Source: Bacteroidaceae bacterium (lineage in GTDB: Bacteria; Bacteroidota; Bacteroidia; Bacteroidales; Bacteroidaceae). Taken from it: a DNA stretch of 57,491 nt. The notes beneath the pieces are model-generated. The model was not told the origin of the DNA. It worked only from the letters and a program-made list of their open reading frames with translations, and made no database searches. The number at the start of each line of letters is the position of its first letter. Position 1 is the first letter of the stretch. The DNA lies in assembly GCA_017521285.1 (NCBI GenBank), contig JAFXDG010000067.1, positions 1-57,491 of the forward strand, given 5' to 3'. This document shows positions 29,876 to 36,904 of the stretch, one piece after another. A program made the position numbers and the translations under genes.

Positions 29876-32800
29876 TTATTTCACTACGACCTTGCGATGA
29901 TTGATGAGGTATATGCCCTTGGGAAGTCCGTCGGTAGAGGTAGCCTGATGGCGGATAATGCGACCTTGAAGGTCATATATATCGGCAGGCCAAAGGGGAG
30001 TGATGAGGTTTTCATGTATATGGTTTGCAGTAACCCTAAGGGTAGTTCTCACATCGTTGAAGGTCACTTCGTTGCCATTGCTTTTCACGAAATTGATGTG
30101 ACCTGCCTGGATGGGGTATGTGCCCGGTTGCAATGTCCCGTCTGAGGTCATTGTGAGTGCGAACAGGGTGCCTTCAGTGTTGTCGAAGGGTTGGTTTGCA
30201 GGTGAATAGCCAATGATGCGGTAGAGGGTCTTGCTGAGGAACCTTCCTTCGAAATTGTGTGTATTGTTGGCTCTGTTTCCTTTGTTTATGGTGACATCGG
30301 TGATGCCTTGGGGGAGGGTGAAATCCATGCAGAGTGCTACGTATGGAAGGTTGTTGGTGAACTGGGTGGATATTTCCCACGTGTTGCCTTCTTCGGTTTC
30401 GCTTGCATTCAGTGCGACGGGTTGCGAGTTTTCGGTGTCGGTCATGTCCCATTGGCTCCACATGGTTTGTGAAACTATTTGTATGGGGTTGTGGTGTGTT
30501 TTCTGACTACAAAGCCAGGCGAGGTCGGTGGCAGAGATACGTCCGTCGTTATTGATGTCAGCTTGTTCGGTAAATGAGCTGTTTGCTACAGTCTTCCCCA
30601 AGAGGTATGAGAGCAGGTTGTCCACGTCGGTTTCGTCCATGTTTCCGTCTTTGTTCAGGTCGCCGAAGGTAAAGGGTGTCTGCTCTTTTCCGTATCCCTT
30701 TTTCTCCATGTCGCGCATAAGGTGGTTGGCACGTTGGCTGAGCCATTGTTTCATCTGTGCGGTTCGTGTTTCGTATCCATTGCCGTCTCCCCATTTCTTC
30801 TGGTTGTTGAGGAACGAGGGCTTTGCAAAAGCATAGTAGTCGTCCACATAGTCGAGGAGCTCTTGCAAATGGAGCTTCATGAAGTCTGTCCACAATTGGT
30901 AATAGCGATGCTTCACCCATGGGCTTGTATTCCACAGGGCTGAGAAGAAGCGGTTTCCTGATGAGGAGGTGTGGAAGTTGAAAAGTCCAGTGGTTGCACC
31001 TGTGGTACAATAGTTGCGGTTGCTCTCGTATCCGAAAGCCCAGTCAAAGTCCCAGACGGGGCCGAAGGTGTAGGCGGTGTTCATGTCGTTGAGGTTTTCG
31101 CGATAGAGGAATACACTCTTGGGGTGTCCCAGTTCGGTATTGAGCACCAGTTCGTTGACCAGCATGAAGCGCACCAGTTTGTCCATATCAACGAATCGTT
31201 CGAAGTGGTTGTTTTGCTTTACGGCACCTTCAAATTGATTGAAGTCATTCTGTATCTGTGTGAGGGTGAGAATGGTTTCTTCCTTTTCGGCAAGGTCAGG
31301 TTCCTTGACATTTACGGGCATACCGTAGTTGGACGAGTAGAACTTGTAAGTTTCGTCGAAATAGCGGTCCAATTCGAGGAATGAGGCTTGCGATTCGTCT
31401 TCCAGGTCAACACTGTTATTAGCCAATCCTGTCTTTTGTGTAAAGATATAGCTTCCGAGATATTTGCCATTCATGTACAGTTCTACAGGCATGACGTCGT
31501 TAGCAGCCGCGGCATCAACCATGCGGGCTATCTTCATGGCGATGGGGTTTGACATCATGGAGCCGGTTTGGGCTTGTGCCAACAGGTTCCAATTCTTTCC
31601 TTTCTTCCATCCGAAGGGTTTTACGGAGTTGGCAAACTTCAGGCGATAGGGTTTCTTGGCGTTGTCCCAACTGGTGTTTCCCCGTCCTTTAATCTGTACC
31701 GAATCCTGAAAATCGGGCCATACGCCTTGCCCCTGTATGGTTATCTGTGCATTCAGGTAATAGTCTTTGCTTGTCACGGTCAGTCCTCCATCAATGTCAA
31801 TATCAATGCGTGGCACGGAAGTTGCCTGTTCCGTCAACCAGTCAATGTAGACCTTCGTCCGGCTACCCATCGGGGTCATCTGATAGGCGTATGTGGCAGG
31901 TTGCAACAGGGTGGAGTTTTCTCCGTTGTCGGTCACTTCATAAAGTCGGAATTCGCTCAAGCAAAGATAATTCTTGTAACCTACGCGCGAAGCGGTAAAT
32001 CGCAGGTAGGAGTATGCCGCATCCATGTTGATGACGGGCGAAGTGTAGGTTATTCCTTGTCCGATTACGGGCAATCCGTTTGCTTCGTCCAACAGGGTCA
32101 CTTCCTTCCATTGCTGCCCATCGTTCGAAGCTTCTATCCGCCATTCCTGTATGTTGTACCTGTCTGTACCCATACGGCTTATGTAGTAGAACTGGAATCC
32201 TTTGATGGCTTTTTTCAATTCCACTTGCACATACACCTGTTTGCTCAAATCCACTTCATACACTTTGTCTTGCGACCAGGTCGAATGGAATAGGGTAGAG
32301 GGGTCCCCGTCGAGCATCATGTCCAGTCCTTCACCTGCTTGGCTGGTGGGTGCGTTGGTCGAGAGCATGTCTGTCTTTAGGGCTATCTCCTCGGTGGTGA
32401 CACCCGTCTCGCTCCATACTTCATCAGTCAGTTTTACGGCTGTAAGCTGTTGGTGCATGGGCATGGCAACGGTATAGGTGACTTCACCGGCAAACCTCCT
32501 GCGCGACACACCGCTCACTTGCTCCACTCCATCGACATATACCTTTGCATCGCTCTGGCTTACGGAGAACGTAGGTGTCAGATACCTTCCGATAGCAGCC
32601 ACCGAAGCTATGGCCCGACCATCATCGGTGAGCGTAGCCTTCACATTGTCGGTCAGTTCATCGTTCAATTCATCCTTGAAGGTGAGTGCTGTCAACCTTG
32701 GGAACACGGGTTGTGCATCGCTGAAGGCTTTCACCTCTGTCTTTTTCCAAGTGATCACACTATCGTTCAACAGTGTCAGACGGTATTCATCTCCGCTGGT

Positions 32801-32929
32801 TTCAGTGCTTTTCACCAATTCTTTCGGATATCCCAATATCTGACCATCGGTAAGGTGGATGTAGTATTTTTCGGCTTTCACACAAAGGGTAGCCGCAAGC
32901 ATGGCAAGGCAAACAAGTATATTCTTCAT
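29876..32929 (-). CDS. Secreted CotH-like protein with F5/8C and dockerin-like domains
   Basis: A 1017-residue exported protein. It begins with a signal peptide (MKNILVCLAMLAATLCVKA). A discoidin/F5-8 type C carbohydrate-binding-like domain (about 210-340) is followed by a CotH kinase-like domain (about 400-740) with GRGNTSWDNAKKPYRLKF and WNLLAQAQTGSMMSN. Two EF-hand-like dockerin repeats follow (GDLNKDGNMDETDVDNLL and ADINNDGRISATDLAWL, about 755-815), then a cohesin-like segment and a short C-terminal sorting-type tail (DLQGRIIRHQ..GIYLINHRKVVVK). CotH proteins phosphorylate other proteins in spore formers; the role in Bacteroidetes is not known. Start chosen at the signal peptide. Confidence 0.85.
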   Translation of the reverse strand: MKNILVCLAMLAATLCVKAEKYYIHLTDGQILGYPKELVKSTETSGDEYRLTLLNDSVITWKKTEVKAFSDAQPVFPRLTALTFKDELNDELTDNVKATLTDDGRAIASVAAIGRYLTPTFSVSQSDAKVYVDGVEQVSGVSRRRFAGEVTYTVAMPMHQQLTAVKLTDEVWSETGVTTEEIALKTDMLSTNAPTSQAGEGLDMMLDGDPSTLFHSTWSQDKVYEVDLSKQVYVQVELKKAIKGFQFYYISRMGTDRYNIQEWRIEASNDGQQWKEVTLLDEANGLPVIGQGITYTSPVINMDAAYSYLRFTASRVGYKNYLCLSEFRLYEVTDNGENSTLLQPATYAYQMTPMGSRTKVYIDWLTEQATSVPRIDIDIDGGLTVTSKDYYLNAQITIQGQGVWPDFQDSVQIKGRGNTSWDNAKKPYRLKFANSVKPFGWKKGKNWNLLAQAQTGSMMSNPIAMKIARMVDAAAANDVMPVELYMNGKYLGSYIFTQKTGLANNSVDLEDESQASFLELDRYFDETYKFYSSNYGMPVNVKEPDLAEKEETILTLTQIQNDFNQFEGAVKQNNHFERFVDMDKLVRFMLVNELVLNTELGHPKSVFLYRENLNDMNTAYTFGPVWDFDWAFGYESNRNYCTTGATTGLFNFHTSSSGNRFFSALWNTSPWVKHRYYQLWTDFMKLHLQELLDYVDDYYAFAKPSFLNNQKKWGDGNGYETRTAQMKQWLSQRANHLMRDMEKKGYGKEQTPFTFGDLNKDGNMDETDVDNLLSYLLGKTVANSSFTEQADINNDGRISATDLAWLCSQKTHHNPIQIVSQTMWSQWDMTDTENSQPVALNASETEEGNTWEISTQFTNNLPYVALCMDFTLPQGITDVTINKGNRANNTHNFEGRFLSKTLYRIIGYSPANQPFDNTEGTLFALTMTSDGTLQPGTYPIQAGHINFVKSNGNEVTFNDVRTTLRVTANHIHENLITPLWPADIYDLQGRIIRHQATSTDGLPKGIYLINHRKVVVK

Positions 32930-32984
32930 TATTGTGTATGGGGGAGGGATGACTATATCTTCTTTGGGATAGGGGCGGATATGT

Positions 32985-33026
32985 AAAAAGGGGTGCATCT
33001 GTGTTTTTTGGCAGATACAACCCCTT
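32985..33026 (-). terminator. Terminator after the small membrane protein gene
   Basis: On the minus strand AAAGGGGTTGTATCTG pairs with CAGATGCACCCCTTT around a 9-base loop and is followed by a T-run. It ends the 62-aa gene and separates it from the CotH-like gene. Confidence 0.75.
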
Positions 33027-33069
33027 TGTCTGATTATTCCTAAAAATGTGTGTATAGGGAGTTTCTTTC

Positions 33070-33258
33070 TTACTTCAACCACTCAGCCAATTTGTCCTTA
33101 GCGAAGAAGTAGTAAACGATGAGACCAATCCAGCTGGTGATGAGCAACACAACGATGGCCAACAGTTTCTTTACGCCGTCAACGGGCAATTTCCAGATTT
33201 CGAGGCAAGCCTTGATGGTGAGGATAAGACCTACCAACCAAATAATAAATCCAATCAT
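33070..33258 (-). CDS. Small PLDc_N-type membrane protein
   Basis: A 62-residue protein with two hydrophobic helices (about 1-18 and 34-54) separated by a charged turn (EIWKLPVDGVKK). It resembles the phospholipase-D nuclease N-terminal (PLDc_N) small membrane domain, where W-I-G-L-I-V-Y-Y-F is typical. Function is unknown. It is placed between the CotH-like gene and tRNA-Arg and followed by its own terminator. Confidence 0.8.
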   Translation of the reverse strand: MIGFIIWLVGLILTIKACLEIWKLPVDGVKKLLAIVVLLITSWIGLIVYYFFAKDKLAEWLK

Positions 33259-33382
33259 AATTCTCTCTTTCTTTTATGTTTATATTCGTGTTAAAAAAAT
33301 ACGTTTCTAAAAGAAAAAGAGGAAAAACAGTACCATTTTGCATAGCATGTTCACCCTCTTTCAACCTTCGCACTATGAATGT

Positions 33383-33455
<73 letters not shown>

Positions 33456-33513
33456 ATCCTTTTTTTGCTCATGAAAACCGACAAATCGTGACTTGTCTCT
33501 CCCAATTGCGGTG

Positions 33514-33545
33514 CAAAAGTACTGCATTTGTTTGAATTGAGCAAA
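33514..33545 (-). promoter_or_regulatory. Promoter for tRNA-Arg
   Basis: On the minus strand TTTG (33542-33545), a 20-base spacer and TACTTTTG (33514-33521) match the Bacteroidetes -33/-7 pattern. Confidence 0.8.
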
Positions 33546-33608
33546 CTTTTCGCACAGTTTTTTAGCAACAAGGGCAATGAACACACGGATACTCCTTCCA
33601 TGCCATCG

Positions 33609-34541
33609 CTATCCCCCATTCAGCGGATTGCTGCCTGTGCCTCCGCCGCCGGAGTCTCCGCCGGTGTCGTCATCGTCGTCGTCGCCACTGCCGTCGCCCG
33701 TGCCGTCGTCGTAGATGCCCACGATGTTGTCCGGTGCCAGAAAGACATCGTTGCCGATGTAGCCCAACGACCCGGCAGCCACCGAGAACGAGGGCAGCGA
33801 CAGGATGGTGTTCACATCGCCCAACACCGTCAGCCGCGCCGTAGAGACCAGCAGGCGGTCGCTCCGCCGCGTGTGCACCGCCGCCACGGCATATACCACG
33901 CCGATGGTCGTTATCTCCAAGTATCCCTCCGAGGCCGCTATGGTCAGATACGGTGTGTTCAGGGCGGACAGCAGCGTGTCGTCCATCAGGTCCAGCGTAA
34001 TCTTCAGCGTGTGCACGCGTGCCACAGGCGTATTCTCCACCTTCGTCTGCACCAGCACGAAGAAGACCAGTGCATCGCCCTGCCTCAGCCGCGCATTCTG
34101 CCTCAGCAGGTTTTCGCTCACCGTCGCCACCGTATCGTCGGCACCGAACGAGGCCACTATGTCCGTCACGTTGTCCGTCATCTCGATGGGGGGCAGTGAA
34201 CCCTGTGTGATGACGTAGGGGGCGATGACCGACCCTCCGTTGTCGTACTGCTCGCGCGTGATATACACCGGCTCGGCCTGCAGGTTGATGCTCATGAAGC
34301 GGTTGTAGTCTGTCCGCCCCGCCTGCTTGTTTTCGAACCCCTCCTTCAGGTAAGGGGACAGCACCTTGTACAGGCCCAACACGTTCAGCCACTTTGTCCG
34401 TTGCTGCATCTGCGCCTCGGTGCGCGGGTTTCTCACTTGTGGGTTGTAGGCCGACACCACCTGTTCGCCGTCACGGATGCGATAGACCAGGTCACCCACC
34501 TTTCCTCTCAGTTTCCGGATGATTCCACTTCCTGTTGCCAT
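33609..34541 (-). CDS. DUF6266-type protein with Asp/Gly-rich tail
   Basis: A 310-residue protein whose start (GSGIIRKLRGKVGDLVYRIRDG..QVVSAYNPQVRNP..TEAQMQQRTK) matches the DUF6266 family of Bacteroidetes as I know it. The function is unknown; related N-termini resemble small DNA- or phage-related modules. The C-terminal 40 residues are low complexity: a run of Asp after TGDGSGDDDDDD, then Gly/Ser. The gene is clearly GC-richer than its surroundings, lies next to tRNA-Arg on the same strand, and faces a structured RNA. This looks like acquired DNA (inference). The Asp run comes from repeated GTC/GAC triplets that may slip. Confidence 0.7.
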   Translation of the reverse strand: MATGSGIIRKLRGKVGDLVYRIRDGEQVVSAYNPQVRNPRTEAQMQQRTKWLNVLGLYKVLSPYLKEGFENKQAGRTDYNRFMSINLQAEPVYITREQYDNGGSVIAPYVITQGSLPPIEMTDNVTDIVASFGADDTVATVSENLLRQNARLRQGDALVFFVLVQTKVENTPVARVHTLKITLDLMDDTLLSALNTPYLTIAASEGYLEITTIGVVYAVAAVHTRRSDRLLVSTARLTVLGDVNTILSLPSFSVAAGSLGYIGNDVFLAPDNIVGIYDDGTGDGSGDDDDDDTGGDSGGGGTGSNPLNGG

Positions 34542-34760
34542 ACTTCAATCTATTTTAAGGGTTATACATCACCTCTCACCAATTAGTCTCAAAAGGGAGT
34601 CAATACGGAGTCTGTTCGGACTCATAAGAGACTCATAAGAGACCTGAGCCGAAATCTTAACACGTCGGCACCCGTTTTTGTTTGCGCTCTTTTTTGTTCG
34701 TTTAGAAAGTTTAACACACCTTTTTCCGCCTTTCCGTGCGGCCGTATGCCGAAAGATAGC

Positions 34761-34768
34761 TATATTTG
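34761..34768 (+). promoter_or_regulatory. -7 promoter element for the structured RNA
   Basis: TATATTTG matches TAnnTTTG. Transcription would begin near 34775, 23 bases before the first stable hairpin. No exact -33 TTTG is present. Confidence 0.6.
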
Positions 34769-34775
34769 CACCCGA

Positions 34776-35017
34776 TTATTAAAAATTGTAGTATAAACCC
34801 GGGACAGGAGAAGCGTCTCTGTCCGGTACTTGAAATATGGATTTTGAGCTTTTGGCTCTTGTTCTCTTTCAACGAATACCGCCAAACATTCGACTCATGA
34901 GAACAAGCAGATGGAAGTTCACACCGCTGAGGTGTGGACTATTCGTGCTTGTTATGAGTTAGGTCACTTGGCGGTAACCTGTTGAAAGGCGAGTAACGGA
35001 TAGTTTGCGCCTTTTTT
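34776..35017 (+). ncRNA. Unidentified structured RNA or attenuator-type leader
   Basis: About 240 bases with rich pairing and no frame. Hairpin 1 (34802-34824) pairs GGACAG/CTGTCC with a further AGA/TCT. A small hairpin GAGC-TTTT-GGCTC follows. A long rod (34866-34988) is built from nested pairs: CTTTCAAC/GTTGAAAG, ACCGCCAA/TTGGCGGT, ACTCAT/ATGAGT, AACAAGCA/TGCTTGTT and TTCACACC/GGTGTGGA around a 5-base loop. A terminator-like stem AAAGGCG/CGCCTTT plus T-run ends at 35017. Its left arm overlaps the rod's last arm, so the two could exclude each other. The lipoprotein start is 22 bases further on. A 6S-like RNA is one alternative; no family could be assigned. Confidence 0.6.
34985..35017 (+). 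terminator. Terminator or attenuator at the end of the structured RNA
   Basis: AAAGGCG (34985-34991) pairs with CGCCTTT (35008-35014) around 16 bases, followed by TTT. The left arm shares GAAAG with the bottom stem of the preceding rod, which suggests a switch between two folds (inference). Confidence 0.5.
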
Positions 35018-35038
35018 CTGTTCCAAAATGTTTCAATT

Positions 35039-36613
35039 ATGAGAAAAATTAAATTTGCAGCATCCAACCTGTTGTTGGTAATGATGTGTTTTATGTTTGC
35101 AGCGTGTCCGGAACCAGACCCGGAGCCGGATATTGAAGAAAATTTGGTGAACACCCTAAAAATGTATAAATGGGAGTATTACGATGTCGATGATTTTACG
35201 GATACCGATTACGGTGGTTTTTGGGGCAGTTATACATACAGACTTTATTTTATGGATAATAATGTTGGCTACCATTATTCTGTCATCAAAGACTATGATA
35301 GCAGTTTGGGAAATTCTCAGAAAACATCATTTGACAAATTCACTTACAGTGTATCGGGCAATACGGTGAGATTGAACTTTAAATCCGGACAGGATACCTA
35401 TACTTATAGGAATGGTTTGCTTGTATCAAGTAGTGAAAGTTACTATGAACCTTCGCGGATGACTGAAAGTGACAAAGACTTTGTTAAGAGAAAAGCTCAA
35501 GAATTAGAAGAAGATGAGGAAAATGCGGAAATTTCTTCAAATATAAAAGACTATGTGGACATTACGTATGAATATGTCAAAGAAGACATGTGTATAGAAT
35601 TCACAATTGATACAGAATTGGGCAAGGAATTTCCTGGTAAAACTTTTAAGTATGGAATTGAGTATGGGTATGGAGATTATGAATATACCTCATATTGTGA
35701 AATGGGAGGAAACAGTTCACGGACATTTGTAATGTCAATTCTGTTTGCAGAATATGCCATCTATTACAATTCATATATAGCACTGCGAGAAAAGATAGAT
35801 GACGGAGAGAAACTTGATGACAGTGAACAGGAACTCTTGGAGGATGTGGTGTACTATTTGGAAAAGGATGTAAAAAAGTTCAAAGCTCGTTATTTTGTTG
35901 AGTACAACGGTGAAAGATTTTATTTTAATGCCTATTTCTACAATATCAAAATAGATTTGGACGACAGTTACAATAACTCGAATGGTGGAGGAAATACTAA
36001 TGACGAAAATAACCAAACCACAGGAACTATACAAGGTCACTCCTACGTTGACCTCGGCCTCTCCGTCAAATGGGCGACTTGCAACGTGGGAGCATCCAAG
36101 CCCGAAGATTACGGAGACCATTATGATTGGGGAGAAACAGATACGAAGAGTAAATATAGTGATAAGACTTACAAATGGTGCAAGGGAACAGATGATACGA
36201 TGACCAAGTACTGTACGGATAGTGAATACGGTACAGTGGATAACCGCACTACATTGACCTCTTCCGACGATGTGGCCACCGTGAAATGGGGCAGCAAGTG
36301 GCGTATGCCGACCAAGGAGGAAATGAAAGAACTGGATGAAGATTGCACTTGGACATGGACGACGCAAAACGGAGTGAAAGGAATGAAAGTGACAGGGCCT
36401 AACGGAAACAGTATCTTCTTGCCCGCTGCGGGCTACCGCATCGATACGGACCTTTGCTACCGTGGCTCGGACGGCCGCTACTGGTCTGCTACGTTGAACG
36501 AGAGCAACAGCAACTACGCGTGCAACCTCCGCTTCGGCAGCGGTTACAGCTACTTGTACTATTGGGGCAGCCGTGGCTACTCCGGGTTCTCCGTTCGCCC
36601 TGTCACAGAATAA
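35039..36613 (+). CDS. Lipoprotein with C-terminal FISUMP/C-type-lectin-like domain
   Basis: A 524-residue surface lipoprotein. The signal peptide ends in FAAC (lipid Cys23), followed by a Pro/Glu/Asp linker. Residues about 40-320 form an AT-rich, unrecognised region. From about 331 (GHSYVDLGLSVKWATCNVG) to the end lies a 'Fibrobacter succinogenes major paralogous'-type domain, with WGETDTKSKYS, WRMPTKEEMKEL and GRYWSATLNES. The last 45 residues are rich in Tyr, Ser, Gly and Trp at the positions that vary in retroelement-diversified lectin-fold proteins. The C-terminal part is GC-richer than the N-terminal part, so the gene is a mosaic. No reverse transcriptase is in the window. It is preceded by a structured RNA with terminator. 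Confidence 0.8.
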   Translation: MRKIKFAASNLLLVMMCFMFAACPEPDPEPDIEENLVNTLKMYKWEYYDVDDFTDTDYGGFWGSYTYRLYFMDNNVGYHYSVIKDYDSSLGNSQKTSFDKFTYSVSGNTVRLNFKSGQDTYTYRNGLLVSSSESYYEPSRMTESDKDFVKRKAQELEEDEENAEISSNIKDYVDITYEYVKEDMCIEFTIDTELGKEFPGKTFKYGIEYGYGDYEYTSYCEMGGNSSRTFVMSILFAEYAIYYNSYIALREKIDDGEKLDDSEQELLEDVVYYLEKDVKKFKARYFVEYNGERFYFNAYFYNIKIDLDDSYNNSNGGGNTNDENNQTTGTIQGHSYVDLGLSVKWATCNVGASKPEDYGDHYDWGETDTKSKYSDKTYKWCKGTDDTMTKYCTDSEYGTVDNRTTLTSSDDVATVKWGSKWRMPTKEEMKELDEDCTWTWTTQNGVKGMKVTGPNGNSIFLPAAGYRIDTDLCYRGSDGRYWSATLNESNSNYACNLRFGSGYSYLYYWGSRGYSGFSVRPVTE

Positions 36614-36655
36614 AAGCGTAGCGTATTCGATTCATTTGATTATTTAATTTATTTA

Positions 36656-36682
36656 GAGCGGGCCGATTTATGCCCGCTCTTC
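36656..36682 (+). terminator. Possible terminator after the lipoprotein gene
   Basis: AGAGCGGGC pairs with GCCCGCTCT around a 9-base AT-rich loop. A long T-run does not follow directly, so its efficiency is uncertain. Confidence 0.5.
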
Positions 36683-36787
36683 ACCAATCCTGCGAAGCGG
36701 GTCGAAAATATTTTCCAGAAATATGGCACAGATAAAAGAGATATTACAGAATGAATCAGAATAAGACAATAGAGTGCACAAAATCCA

Positions 36788-36885
36788 CCTTTTTCACGCA
36801 GCCAGCTATGTAGGTCAACACAGCTGGCTGTGTTGTTCATTCCAGCCGGCTGCATTGGCCAACACAGCCAGCTGCGTGAAAAGGG
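36788..36885. repeat. Nested palindromes with CAGCCAGCTG-type units
   Basis: An outer pair CCTTTTTCACGCAGC / AGCTGCGTGAAAAGG (one base indel) encloses ACACAGCTGGCTGTGT, CCAGCCGGCTG and ACACAGCCAGCTG units. The whole can fold as a large branched hairpin between the convergent lipoprotein and addB-type genes. The 36614-36787 stretch also holds AGAGCGGGC/GCCCGCTCT, a possible terminator for the lipoprotein gene. Confidence 0.8.
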
Positions 36886-36904
36886 GAGCTTATGGCACAC
36901 ATTT

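Noticed and set aside
34866-34988. Integron attC site or invertible promoter
   Set aside because: The GTTGAAAG/CTTTCAAC arms do not match the attC core (GTTRRRY), no integrase or cassettes are present, and the spacer is too short to hold an invertible promoter.
35039-36900. Complete diversity-generating retroelement
   Set aside because: No reverse transcriptase, accessory protein or template repeat was found in the window; only a target-like domain is present.
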